The notes beneath the pieces are model-generated. The model searched no databases. It was not told where the DNA came from and was given only the letters and a program-made list of their open reading frames with translations. 64,000 nt of DNA from JABDLO01 sp041749255 (GTDB lineage Bacteria; Bacteroidota; Bacteroidia; Chitinophagales; Saprospiraceae): NCBI GenBank assembly GCA_041749255.1, contig JBGTBR010000007.1, forward strand, positions 62,001 to 126,000. The letters run 5' to 3'. Shown here one piece after another: positions 8,761-16,476 of the stretch (position 1 is its first letter; every line of letters starts with the position of its first letter). A program made the translations under genes and the position numbers.

Positions 8761-9072
8761 TTATGTCACAATTAATTCTTCTTTTTCCAGCTCCACAGTC
8801 AGAGTAACTTTAGCCCCTAACGCCTCAAGGGCTTTGATTACTGTTCCGATTCTGAAATCTTTGGTATTGTTCTCCAGTTTAGAGATTTGAGCTTTCTGGA
8901 CACCTAGTAATTCTCCCAGATCACCTTGTGTCATGTTCCGCCTTAATCGGGCATTTCTGATCATTGTTCCTATAAAATCCATTTTCAGGTCATATTCAAA
9001 AATATTGCGTTCCGGAGTGCCAGGTTTACCTACAATTTCGTCTGTTAATTCATCAATTGAAGTTAATTTCAT
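8761..9072 (-). CDS. higA: HigA-type antitoxin (XRE HTH)
   Basis: A 103-residue protein with a helix-turn-helix at about residues 33-80: IGTMIRNARLRRNMTQGDLGELLGVQKAQISKLEN, ending in IGTVIKALEALGAKVTLTVEL. This is the layout of HigA/MqsA-like antitoxins encoded after a RelE-fold toxin. Its ATG overlaps the stop of the upstream higB by four bases (ATGA), so the two were translationally coupled. The toxin is now frameshifted, so this antitoxin may be a relic or may act on a toxin elsewhere. A decayed copy of its 5' end lies at 7930-8110. Confidence 0.8.
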   Translation of the reverse strand: MKLTSIDELTDEIVGKPGTPERNIFEYDLKMDFIGTMIRNARLRRNMTQGDLGELLGVQKAQISKLENNTKDFRIGTVIKALEALGAKVTLTVELEKEELIVT

Positions 9073-9414
9073 AATTTTTGATTTAGATACTGGTTTCTAA
9101 AATCCAGGGCTTTCTCGATTTCGGATTTGGGTACTTTTTGGGTTTTCTTTACAAATCCATGTGTGCAGATGATCAACGATTTCTTGTTTGCATCCCAAAA
9201 AGCAAGCAATCTTATTTGCTGCTTATCATAGCGGATTCTAAAATTCCCATATTACCTCTGTCAGTTTCTTCAGAATTTTAGGGTCATTGACCTCCCTTAC
9301 TTTTTGGATGTTATATGCAACTTTCTTCTGCTTTTTTATATCTAATGACCTAATAAAATTCTTAGCTTCTTCAGAAATAAATACGTCAAATTTCTGCTTC
9401 ATGTAGTTGCTCAT
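9069..9414 (-). pseudogene. Frameshifted HigB/RelE-fold toxin
   Basis: Read on the minus strand from the ATG at 9414, the frame gives MSNYMKQKFDVFISEEAKNF and then KKLTEVIWEF, followed at once by a TAG. Removing one base from the AAAA run at 9240-9243 restores RIRYDKQQIRLLAFWD, CTHGFVKKTQKVP and a frame that ends by overlapping higA. The restored protein of about 114 residues matches the RelE/HigB fold (the ...LWEFRI...R.L.FW...HGF.KK pattern). A single-base insertion therefore appears to have killed the toxin. A sequencing error in the homopolymer is the alternative. Confidence 0.8.
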
Positions 9415-9424
9415 TTAACTGAGT

Positions 9425-9460
9425 AAATATAAATAAAGTTTCCTAATTGGGAATACGAAT
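9425..9460 (-). promoter_or_regulatory. Possible higBA operator
   Basis: An imperfect inverted repeat, TTTCCTAATTGGGAA at 9439-9453, lies about 25 bases upstream of the higB start, where an XRE-type HigA would be expected to bind. Weak evidence: only the half-sites TTCC and GGAA match. Confidence 0.3.
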
Positions 9461-9591
9461 TCATTTTTATAACAAAAATTATAATACCCGGTTAAACAAA
9501 AAAAATAATTGAACTGCAGATATCAAATGTTAAAATTCTAAAATTCCTTTTACAACGCCTTTAGATTGTATATTTTTAAGCTTAACTATCT

Positions 9592-9864
9592 ATGAGGGTA
9601 TTTAGTAAATTGATAAAAAAGATAGTTATGAACCAGAAAATCTTCGAGCCGAAAATCACCATGACGAGAAAAGAAATTGCGTCCATCATTGGTGTCAGTA
9701 AAAACACGTTGTACAGAAAAATCAAAGAGTCAGGCATTCACATCCCTCCCGGCTTATTGAATTACAAGGAACAGATTATGATTATAGATATTTTTACAAA
9801 GGATGTCAATAACCACCTTGAAAATGCTGACCATCACAACAAAGAACGACATTTAACCCCGTAA
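9592..9864 (+). CDS. Small helix-turn-helix protein, copy 2
   Basis: A 90-residue paralogue of the protein at 8228-8512. The HTH MTRKEIASIIGVSKNTLYRK and the following IPPGLLNYKEQIMIIDIF are conserved. Differences are few and mostly conservative (R/K, D/E, H/N, Y/H). The upstream region from about 9514 matches the region upstream of copy 1 almost base for base, so both copies should share the same promoter. Both reading frames are open, which suggests that both are still under selection or that the duplication is recent. Confidence 0.7.
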   Translation: MRVFSKLIKKIVMNQKIFEPKITMTRKEIASIIGVSKNTLYRKIKESGIHIPPGLLNYKEQIMIIDIFTKDVNNHLENADHHNKERHLTP

Positions 9865-9960
9865 ATGAATTCATCAAATCGCTTAAATAGATTCACTTTC
9901 CTTCCTTTTTCTCCTCTTGCTATAATGCACCCCTTGTGCAAATACCCAGCCGGTACATAT

Positions 9961-10116
9961 CTATATAAGGAGGGAAATTAAATAATACAATATACCCAAT
10001 CCAAGGGTATCCACTTCTTTAAAAGTTCCTTTCCAAAGAAAGCCCAATAATTCGTAAAGGAAAAAGGCTATCAGACCGAATCTGATGCTTAACGATGTCG
10101 ATGAATTGATCTTCAT
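9961..10116 (-). CDS. Small membrane protein
   Basis: A 51-residue protein from the ATG at 10116 (MKINSSTSLSIRFGLIAFFLYELLGFLWKG...). It has a hydrophobic helix near residues 12-28 and a second at the C-terminus (LGLGILYYLISLLI). An upstream ATG at 10254 would add 46 residues, but that stretch reads through a REP-like repeat (10141-10170), so the shorter form is preferred. No family is recognised. Confidence 0.4.
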   Translation of the reverse strand: MKINSSTSLSIRFGLIAFFLYELLGFLWKGTFKEVDTLGLGILYYLISLLI

Positions 10117-10140
10117 GTTACTTCGGTTGGATTGGTTATT

Positions 10141-10170
10141 GCCCGCAGATTGCGCGGATATGCGCAGATT
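10141..10170. repeat. REP-like half element (CGCAGAT family)
   Basis: GCCCGCAGATTGCGCGGATA followed by TGCGCAGATT matches the right arm of the elements at 8576-8680 and 11112-11215. Only one arm is present. Confidence 0.55.
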
Positions 10171-10271
10171 TGGTTGGTAGTAAAATATGGTCAAATGTAA
10201 TTTTGTTATGCATGGGATTATATTTTTTAGTTGTGTATTTTGCAATAAATTCATTAAAGACTATTGCCATA

Positions 10272-10651
10272 TCAGCCTTTTCTTCTTCTTCTTTTTATAG
10301 AAAATAACCAGGCTACCAGGAACAAAAAACCTGTAAATAAAAGGAGTCCTGAAACTGTGTTAAGGTAAGTGTACTGTGTCGGTTAAGTTGTAGGTATTTT
10401 TTTCTTTTACAAGGCGGAAAAACGTAACATAGCCGGAGCTACGTGAGGCTTTTCTAACGAAGTAAAAGGAAAAAAGACCAAGACTTGGACTGGCTAAAGT
10501 ATACTTAACTTAACACTACCATAAATGGGTTGGAAAATAAATCAGGATCGTAATACACGGTTTTCCCTCTTCTAAACCATGCAAATAAATCCGTGAAGAT
10601 CATGATGATAACCATAAATGCAAAAGCTTTTATAAAATCGAGCTTTTTCAT
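10272..10651 (-). pseudogene. Small membrane protein gene split by a MITE
   Basis: From the ATG at 10651 the frame encodes a close copy of the 72-residue protein at 11285-11503 (MKKLDFIKAFAFMVIIMIFT, then FAWFRRGKTVYYDPD). After about 45 residues it runs into a 160-bp palindromic insert (10357-10516). The remaining C-terminal coding sequence resumes on the other side and ends in a lysine/arginine-rich tail before the TGA at 10272-10274. The paralogue at 11285 shows the uninterrupted form. Confidence 0.75.
10357..10516. mobile_element. MITE-like palindromic element, about 160 bp
   Basis: The terminal inverted repeats are GTGTTAAGGTAAGTGTACTG at the left and, read in reverse complement, GTGTTAAGTTAAGTATACTT at the right. 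They agree at 18 of 21 positions. The inner arms are also inverted (TTTTTTTCTTTTAC against GTAAAAGGAAAAAAG; ACATAGCCGGAGCTACGTGA in the middle), so the whole element can fold into one hairpin. It has no coding capacity. It interrupts the gene at 10272-10651. At most a one-base target duplication is visible. The mobilising transposase is not in this window. Confidence 0.75.
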
Positions 10652-10742
10652 AATATCGTTTGTGTTAAGTTACCTTTCTTTATGTTCCATCGTATTTTAT
10701 AGTCTTCTAACCAACCCGGGTTAGGAATCTTCCCGAGTGTTA

Positions 10743-10934
10743 TTATTGCTTCTTTTTTGTGTTTGTGTAAAAAAAATAGATTGCAACGATAAAAAGTACA
10801 ATCATTAAATAAAAAAGCACAGGGCTATGAAGGGAAGACTCCCTGTCTGTATATCCCAATATAATACCGAGTACCCCTATAAGAAAAAAGCATATAGAAT
10901 AAATAAATACACTTTTAGAGTATATCTTTTTCAT
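10743..10934 (-). CDS. Small two-helix membrane protein
   Basis: A 63-residue protein, MKKIYSKSVFIYSICFFLIG..., with two hydrophobic helices (about residues 8-27 and 40-57) separated by a short loop (GYTDRESSLHSP), and a positively charged tail (TNTKKKQ). There is no recognisable family. The sequence upstream (11011-11090) is shared with the region upstream of the lipoprotein gene at 11577-12299, suggesting common regulation. Confidence 0.5.
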   Translation of the reverse strand: MKKIYSKSVFIYSICFFLIGVLGIILGYTDRESSLHSPVLFYLMIVLFIVAIYFFYTNTKKKQ

Positions 10935-11010
10935 GGGAGGAAGACTATTTTTATTGTTTTATAAGAGCCAATGGATCCGGTGCAAAACCCTTCTACACAA
11001 TTTATCATCT

Positions 11011-11090
11011 GTATTTCTACTCATTGCATATAGCAAAATTAATTACTTTTTCTCATTAAAAACGACCCAAAACAGATCAAAACAGATCAA
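11011..11090. promoter_or_regulatory. Duplicated upstream region with GATCAAAAC iterons, copy 1
   Basis: About 80 bases aligned to 12438-12545 share TTTATC..CTGTATTT..ACTCA, CAAA.TTAAT.ACTTT and tandem 10-mers of the form ATCAAAACAG (at least two here). It lies about 80-155 bases upstream of the minus-strand gene starting at 10934. It may be an operator or a mobile fragment carried with the promoter. Confidence 0.5.
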
Positions 11091-11111
11091 AATTTCATTG
11101 AAAGATGAGAG

Positions 11112-11215
11112 GAATCAGCGTTAATCCGCAAAATCTGCGGGAGAAAAAACAGGAAGGAGTTGTGAATAGGAGTGTGCGATTTGCCCGCAGATTTCGCAGA
11201 TGAGCGCAGATTAAC
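11112..11215. repeat. REP-like inverted repeat (CGCAGAT family)
   Basis: The left arm at 11112-11143 (AATCAGCGTTAATCCGCAAA...) and the inverted right arm at 11183-11215 (GCCCGCAGATTTCGCAGATG...) are reverse complements with a few mismatches, separated by about 40 bases. This is the most complete of the three copies seen here. Confidence 0.65.
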
Positions 11216-11284
11216 ATTTTGGAATTAAATTGGAATTTTAAGCATTGCATTTTTGAAACAAGTTCATGATACTCTATTCTGAAA

Positions 11285-11503
11285 TCAGTCTTTTCTTCTT
11301 TTTCTCTGTACAGAAAATAACCATGCGACCAGGAACAAAAAACATGTAAATAGAAGGAGTCCTGAAACCAGCATAAATGGGTTAGAAAAAAAATCGGGAT
11401 CGTAGTAAACGGTTTTCCCTCTTCTAAACCATGCAAATAAATCCGTGAAGATCATGATGATAACCATGAATGCAAAAGCTTTTATAAAATCAATCTTTTT
11501 CAT
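11285..11503 (-). CDS. Small two-helix membrane protein (intact paralogue)
   Basis: A 72-residue protein with a first hydrophobic helix at residues 8-24 (AFAFMVIIMIFTDLFAW), a basic loop (FRRGKTVYYDPD), a second helix (FMLVSGLLLFTCFLFLVAWLF) and a very basic tail (QRKRRKD). No family is recognised. It is the intact version of the MITE-split gene at 10272-10651, so the two arose by duplication. Confidence 0.5.
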   Translation of the reverse strand: MKKIDFIKAFAFMVIIMIFTDLFAWFRRGKTVYYDPDFFSNPFMLVSGLLLFTCFLFLVAWLFSVQRKRRKD

Positions 11504-11576
11504 AATAGTGTTAGTCTTAATATAAATAATTCTATTTAATTATTATTCAATAACCAATTATTCCTAAATTGATTTA

Positions 11577-12299
11577 TTATTTGTACTTTTCATATAAGGC
11601 TCTTGCAACACATTTAATAGCAAACCATAAAGTTGTACCAGTAGCACTTATTACCCCTGAAACTATACATCCTTGAAGACCTCCAACAAATGCTCCACCT
11701 ACACATCCTACGATAGCCGCATCTATAGCAGCTTCTACTATTCCATCACAACCTCCTCGTATTTGGATACTTAATTCCATCCATTTATTTAAGTTATGGA
11801 CCCAATAACTGACTACTGTTGCATGTACTTCTATGATGCTTTGACACAAATCTGGATCCATTGTATATTGGTATTCCTTTTTGAGTTGCAGCAAATTATT
11901 TAAGTAATCATTATAGTCACCATTTATTTTATAATCATTTACTATTTTTTGTAATTCATTGATGAAATTTTTAGGAATATTAGTAGATATTTCATTTTCA
12001 TTATTTGTTTTGATAAAATTAAGAGTTTCGAATTTTAATAAATCAGGATTGACATCTTCTATTTTAGACAATTCTAAAAACATAAAATCAATCAATTCAT
12101 GCTCTTGAAAGTTATTTGGAGTTCTTTTCCAAAGCGTTAAATTTTCTAAAATCAAATCAAAGGCATTTTCTATTTGATTCTTTTTGTAAATTAATTCTTC
12201 TTGGTAGGCATCATAAAAAAGTTCAGAATCAGATTTATTACAATTAGTCAATAAAATAGATATAGAAAACAAGAAGAGATAATACACTATCTTTTTCAT
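11577..12299 (-). CDS. Lipoprotein with a glycine-rich C-terminal membrane segment
   Basis: A 240-residue protein with a lipoprotein signal (MKKIVYYLFLFSISILLTNC, Cys at residue 20). The middle is alpha-helical and acidic, rich in Asn, Glu and Leu. The last 60 residues carry a glycine-zipper stretch (AAIDAAIVGCVGGAFVGG, then CIVSGVISATGTTLWF) that could span a membrane or form an oligomer, as in bacteriocin-like and pore-forming peptides. Function unknown. The upstream region carries the GATCAAAAC iterons also found upstream of 10743-10934. Its low GC content fits the accessory patch around it. Confidence 0.6.
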   Translation of the reverse strand: MKKIVYYLFLFSISILLTNCNKSDSELFYDAYQEELIYKKNQIENAFDLILENLTLWKRTPNNFQEHELIDFMFLELSKIEDVNPDLLKFETLNFIKTNNENEISTNIPKNFINELQKIVNDYKINGDYNDYLNNLLQLKKEYQYTMDPDLCQSIIEVHATVVSYWVHNLNKWMELSIQIRGGCDGIVEAAIDAAIVGCVGGAFVGGLQGCIVSGVISATGTTLWFAIKCVARALYEKYK

Positions 12300-12962
12300 T
12301 TCTTAAAAATTAATATTAATTAGACCTACTCTATTCCAGGTTTTCGGCAATCCCTGATTTCCAGAGTGAATGGACTGAAGATGATACCATTATCTTTTAA
12401 TACTCTATGCGCACTTGAGCCCTGCAAGGAATGAATTTATCCACTGTATTTTCACTCAAGATATATTGCAAATTTAATGACTTTATCCTTTTGAAAACGG
12501 ACTAAAATGGATCAAAACAGATCAAAACGGATCAAAACAGATCAGTTTCAATAGATTTGGTTACAAAGTGTATGTAAAACCAATAATATGGAAGTATGCT
12601 TATAAATATGCGACAGGCCTGATACAGCACCCAACCCATCGGGACACACTACGGTTTTCTTCTAAAAATAAGAAATCCAAAATGTTTGATTTCAATAAAT
12701 CTCTTAGGGAGAGTGTTCTGATGCTCAGGAAAAATTATACTAATAAATGTTAAATACTGTATCCGGAGTTGGAGAAGCATAAGAACAATTAACCATTCAA
12801 AAACGTATAGCGAAAAGATTTCAAGCTTTTCAAATAGGCTTCAATTCTCATCGGGCAATATCCAAATATTGGAAGACCCACTGATTTACATTAAAATTTT
12901 TCTGCAAACTCTCTTTAGAAGGGAGAATTTAATTGATAAAACAAAGAAAATAATTAAAATAA
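12300..12962. other. Gene-poor stretch
   Basis: No convincing gene. A 61-codon frame at 12568-12753 has no recognisable features. The only structured element is the iteron region at 12438-12545. Confidence 0.6.
12438..12545. promoter_or_regulatory. Duplicated upstream region with GATCAAAAC iterons, copy 2
   Basis: Matches 11011-11090 over about 80 bases. Here the 10-base unit is repeated at least three times in register (ATCAAAACAG at 12511, ATCAAAACGG at 12521, ATCAAAACAG at 12531), with weaker units before and after. It lies about 140-245 bases upstream of the lipoprotein start at 12299. Confidence 0.5.
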
Positions 12963-12981
12963 GTGTATCTAGCCAATACAC
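12963..12981 (-). terminator. Probable terminator of the arg operon
   Basis: The stem GTGTAT / ATACAC with a 7-base loop is followed, on the minus strand, by TTATTTTAATTATTTT. It lies 26 bases beyond the argJ stop at 13007. Confidence 0.55.
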
Positions 12982-13006
12982 ATAAAAACAAAGAATTTTG
13001 AAAAAA

Positions 13007-14218
13007 TCAGGTAGAATATACAGAATTAAACATGACATAGTCTGTCGTCATGTCTGTACCCCAGCCGGTAGCTTCTGCTTTTCCCACATGAAGATCGAGT
13101 ACAATCGTGAGGTGTGATTTTTTGAGAATACGCTTCATGTTTTTGAGGTTGTAATCTACCGGAGTCCCTTTTTCGAGAACTTTAAATTGTTCATCTTCTG
13201 AGCCAAGATACAGATCCGCTGCCTCGTAATCAAAAGGAATGCCTGCATTTCCAGCAGCAGATATAATGCGACCCCAATTGGGATCGCGACCAAACATAGC
13301 TGTTTTTACCAGGGTGGAATCCGAAATGGTTCGAACCATTTTTCTTGCAGATGCTTCGTCCACTGCATTAACTACGCGGTATTCAATAAATTTGGAGGCC
13401 CCTTCACCGTCAGACACTATTAGCTTAGCCAGGTGTATCATCATTTCATCCAGTTTGTCTTTAAAGACTTTATAATCCTTGTCTTTTTTACTTTGGATGG
13501 TTTTGTTTTGGGCAAGTCCGTTGGCCATTACGATAACCATATCGTTGGTAGAAGTGTCTCCGTCCACTGTTATCATATTGAAACTTTCATCGACACATTG
13601 CTTGACGGTTTCCTGGAGCAATGCCGGTTCTATAGCCGCATCAGTCACAATAAATGCCAGCATGGTTGCCATATTGGGGTGAATCATTCCGGAACCTTTG
13701 GCTATGCCTCCCATATGGACTTCATGTTCATCCATTTGAAACTCAATAAAGCCTTCCTTGGCAAATGTGTCAGTCGTTAAAATAGCGTTTGCCGCAAAAG
13801 AGCCGGCATTGGATCGCTTGGAAAGTTTTTTGACGGTTTCCCTGATTCCCTTTACAATATCATCTGTGGGAAACTTTACGCCGATCAATCCTGTGGAAGC
13901 AACCATTACGAGTTCTTTGTCAATTCCCAATTCTTCGGCAGTTGCAGCAGCCATAGCCTCAGCGCCAAGACGCCCCTGTTTGCCTGTGGCTGCATTTGCA
14001 TTTCCCGCATTGACAACGATTGCCTGTCCTATGCCGTTAGCGACGTGTTTACGGGTGAGTTTTACAGGTTCGGCAACCACTTCGTTTTGTGTAAAAACAG
14101 CAGCACAGCTTGCCGGCACTTTGGAATAGATAATGGCCAGGTCGCGCCGCATGGATTTAATTCCCGTATGTGCTCCCCAGCATGTGATTCCACGGACATT
14201 GGTTATATTTTTTATCAT
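13007..14218 (-). CDS. argJ: Bifunctional ornithine acetyltransferase / N-acetylglutamate synthase
   Basis: A 403-residue ArgJ of normal length. It moves the acetyl group from N-acetylornithine to glutamate, closing the cyclic arginine pathway, and in bifunctional forms can also use acetyl-CoA. The precursor is cleaved at the Ala-Thr bond in KGSGMIHPNMATML, making Thr (about residue 185) the N-terminal nucleophile of the beta chain. The motif is complete here. VKTAMFGRDPNWGRI is the conserved C-terminal signature. It is the last gene of the argB-argD-argC-argJ operon, 20 bases after argC. Whether it is mono- or bifunctional cannot be told from sequence. Confidence 0.95.
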   Translation of the reverse strand: MIKNITNVRGITCWGAHTGIKSMRRDLAIIYSKVPASCAAVFTQNEVVAEPVKLTRKHVANGIGQAIVVNAGNANAATGKQGRLGAEAMAAATAEELGIDKELVMVASTGLIGVKFPTDDIVKGIRETVKKLSKRSNAGSFAANAILTTDTFAKEGFIEFQMDEHEVHMGGIAKGSGMIHPNMATMLAFIVTDAAIEPALLQETVKQCVDESFNMITVDGDTSTNDMVIVMANGLAQNKTIQSKKDKDYKVFKDKLDEMMIHLAKLIVSDGEGASKFIEYRVVNAVDEASARKMVRTISDSTLVKTAMFGRDPNWGRIISAAGNAGIPFDYEAADLYLGSEDEQFKVLEKGTPVDYNLKNMKRILKKSHLTIVLDLHVGKAEATGWGTDMTTDYVMFNSVYST

Positions 14219-14238
14219 TGCGTTTTGCTTTTACTATT

Positions 14239-15279
14239 TTATGGTACCATGGGAACCTGGCGGAGTCCCGCCATTTCTTCCCAACCAAACATGAGATTCA
14301 TATTTTGAACCGCCTGTCCTGCCGCCCCTCTTACAAGATTGTCTATAACTCCAGTGACGATAATGGTGTTGGTGCGATCATCGTGGCTGATGTTTATATC
14401 GCAATAATTAGTGCCTCTTACTTCTTTGATGGCTGGTTGTTGACCCCGTAGACGTACAAAGGGAGATTGCGCATAATACGCTTTGTAAAGAGCTTGTAGT
14501 ACAACTTCATTCGTTTGACCGGATGGTTTGGCATAAACAGTGGTCAGAATACCGCGATCAACGGGTAATAAATGCGGGGTGAACTGTATCTGCAATTCCC
14601 CGGCTCCAATTTTATTGGCTACTTCTTCAATTTCGATGGTATGCCTGTGATTCTTCAGACCATATGCTCTAAAATTGTCATTAACATTGGAAAAGTGGTT
14701 GACAGGTTTTGACTGTACACCAGCTCCCGTAACACCGGTTTTTGAATCGATGATAATGGTTTGATTCTTTACGATGCCTGCTTTTACCAAAGGAGCTATA
14801 CAAAGCAATGCACCGGTAGGAAAACAGCCCGGATTTGCTACCAGCCCGGCCTGTTTGATTTCATCTGAAAACAGTTCCGGAATCCCATAAGCAGCTTTAC
14901 TGAAACCATGGTGATAACGATGCGGCATTTTATACCACTGTTCATAGATTTTCGGTGAGGACAGTCTGAAATCACCCGATAAGTCTATGATCCGGAAGGA
15001 TTTGTTTTCGAAACGTTGGACAAAATCCATGGAAACCCCGTGTGGCAAAGCGAGAAAAACAAGGTCGAGGTCATCGGTTTCATCAACAAGGTCAGCAGAA
15101 ACCAAAACCTGATCGTTGATACCCTGCAAAAATGGGTGAATGGTAGAGATCGCTTGCCCGGATTTGCTTTCTGAAGTCAGCAATTTTATTTCCACATCAG
15201 GATGACTTACCAATATACTGATCAATTCTGAACCGGTAAAACCGGTGGCACCAATGATGGCAATTTTCTTTTTATGCAT
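14239..15279 (-). CDS. argC: N-acetyl-gamma-glutamyl-phosphate reductase
   Basis: A 346-residue enzyme that reduces N-acetylglutamyl phosphate to the semialdehyde with NADPH. The N-terminal Rossmann motif is IIGATGFTGSELI. The catalytic Cys lies in VANPGCFPTGALL (Cys152), and HRHTIEIEE holds a conserved active-site His. Length and motifs are typical of the long ArgC type. The start overlaps the argD stop by eight bases, so the genes are coupled. Confidence 0.95.
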   Translation of the reverse strand: MHKKKIAIIGATGFTGSELISILVSHPDVEIKLLTSESKSGQAISTIHPFLQGINDQVLVSADLVDETDDLDLVFLALPHGVSMDFVQRFENKSFRIIDLSGDFRLSSPKIYEQWYKMPHRYHHGFSKAAYGIPELFSDEIKQAGLVANPGCFPTGALLCIAPLVKAGIVKNQTIIIDSKTGVTGAGVQSKPVNHFSNVNDNFRAYGLKNHRHTIEIEEVANKIGAGELQIQFTPHLLPVDRGILTTVYAKPSGQTNEVVLQALYKAYYAQSPFVRLRGQQPAIKEVRGTNYCDINISHDDRTNTIIVTGVIDNLVRGAAGQAVQNMNLMFGWEEMAGLRQVPMVP

Positions 15280-16468
15280 GTTGTTTTATATCGCGAACAG
15301 ATTCCTTCATGACGTCGGCAATCTGTTCAAGGTCTTTGTATGATATGTTTAATGGAGGTAAAAGACGCAACACATTTCCAGCAGTAGCATTAGCCAAAAC
15401 CCCTTTATCAAACATCTTTTGAGCCAGAGGTTTCGTTTCAAAACTAAACTCAATACCCAACATCAGGCCTTTACCGCGGATTTCGGTAATGGTCTGCTCA
15501 TGCCAGGATTTAATTTTGTTCTTAAACCAGTTTCCTTTTTCTGCCACCTCATCCATGAAGCCCTTGTCCTGAAGGACTTTAATAGTGGCAAGGGCAGCGG
15601 CACATACCAATGGGTTTCCACCAAATGTGGTACCGTGATCTCCGGGCTTTATAGTGCTGGCTGCTTTTTCATTTGTCAGTACTGCACCTACCGGAACACC
15701 ACCACCCAATGCCTTTGCAAGAGTCATAACATCCGGCTTAATCCCTGTATGCTGATGCGCAAACATTTCACCTGTTCGTCCCATGCCGGTTTGTATCTCA
15801 TCGAAAATTAATAAAATATCATGCTCATCACAGAGCGTACGCAGTGCCTTTAAGAATTTTTCATCGGCGAGCCTGATTCCACCTTCACCTTGAATAGGTT
15901 CTATTATTATTGAAGATACCTGTCGGTTAATGGCTGCCTGCAGTGCTTTTATATCGTTAAAAGGCAACTCTCTGAAACCGGTAGGAATCGGCTCAAAGCC
16001 TTGCTGCATGCTCTGCTTACCCATGGCTATGGTAGCCATAGTTCTACCGTGGAAAGAGCCGTCGAAAAAAAGGATATCGCTTCCTCGGTTTTTTGTCGAT
16101 GCGTATTTTCGGGCTATCTTGATGGCCCCTTCTACGGATTCTGCCCCACTGTTGGTGAGAAACACCCTATCCATGCCGGTGATCTTGAGCAGTTTTTCTG
16201 ATAGCTCTGCCTGAGGAACACTCAAATAGAAATTCGAAATGTGGATCAATTGAGAAGCTTGCTTTTGAATGGCTTCCACTACGGCCGGGTGACAATGACC
16301 CAGATTATTGACCGAAATTCCGCTGAGGGCATCGAGGTATTCATTGCCTTCTACGTCCCAGATTCTGCTGCCCTCGGCTCTTTGAAATGTTATCGGAAAT
16401 CTGATAAATGTAGGTAAATAGTTATTCTTATCCTTTTGGTGGAATGCTTCGTTGGTTAATAAATTCAT
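15272..16468 (-). CDS. argD: Acetylornithine aminotransferase
   Basis: A 398-residue class III PLP aminotransferase that converts N-acetylglutamate semialdehyde to N-acetylornithine. It has LTNSGAESVEGAIKIARKY and FDGSFHGRTMATIA, the DEIQTGMGRTG motif with the PLP-binding Asp, and the Schiff-base lysine in TLAKALGGGVPVGAV (about residue 252). HGTTFGGNPLVCAAAL follows. The operon context (argB upstream, argC overlapping downstream) points to ArgD rather than the related ornithine or GABA aminotransferases. Confidence 0.93.
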   Translation of the reverse strand: MNLLTNEAFHQKDKNNYLPTFIRFPITFQRAEGSRIWDVEGNEYLDALSGISVNNLGHCHPAVVEAIQKQASQLIHISNFYLSVPQAELSEKLLKITGMDRVFLTNSGAESVEGAIKIARKYASTKNRGSDILFFDGSFHGRTMATIAMGKQSMQQGFEPIPTGFRELPFNDIKALQAAINRQVSSIIIEPIQGEGGIRLADEKFLKALRTLCDEHDILLIFDEIQTGMGRTGEMFAHQHTGIKPDVMTLAKALGGGVPVGAVLTNEKAASTIKPGDHGTTFGGNPLVCAAALATIKVLQDKGFMDEVAEKGNWFKNKIKSWHEQTITEIRGKGLMLGIEFSFETKPLAQKMFDKGVLANATAGNVLRLLPPLNISYKDLEQIADVMKESVRDIKQHA

Positions 16469-16476
16469 GCTATTAT

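Larger units (their letters stand above)
7930..9864. repeat. Tandem duplication of a higBA-HTH unit
   Basis: Two copies of the same unit lie in tandem. Copy 1 is the higBA remnant at 7930-8110 plus the HTH gene at 8228-8512. Copy 2 is higBA at 8761-9414 plus the HTH gene at 9592-9864. The HTH half is well preserved in both copies. The toxin-antitoxin half is largely deleted in copy 1 and frameshifted in copy 2. Confidence 0.7.

Noticed and set aside
9961..10254. 97-codon version of the small membrane protein gene
   Set aside because: The extra 46 codons read through a REP-like repeat (NLRISAQSAGNN). The 51-codon version is kept.
12568..12753. 61-codon frame after the iteron region
   Set aside because: No homologue-like motif, no upstream signal, and nothing conserved in the paralogous upstream region.
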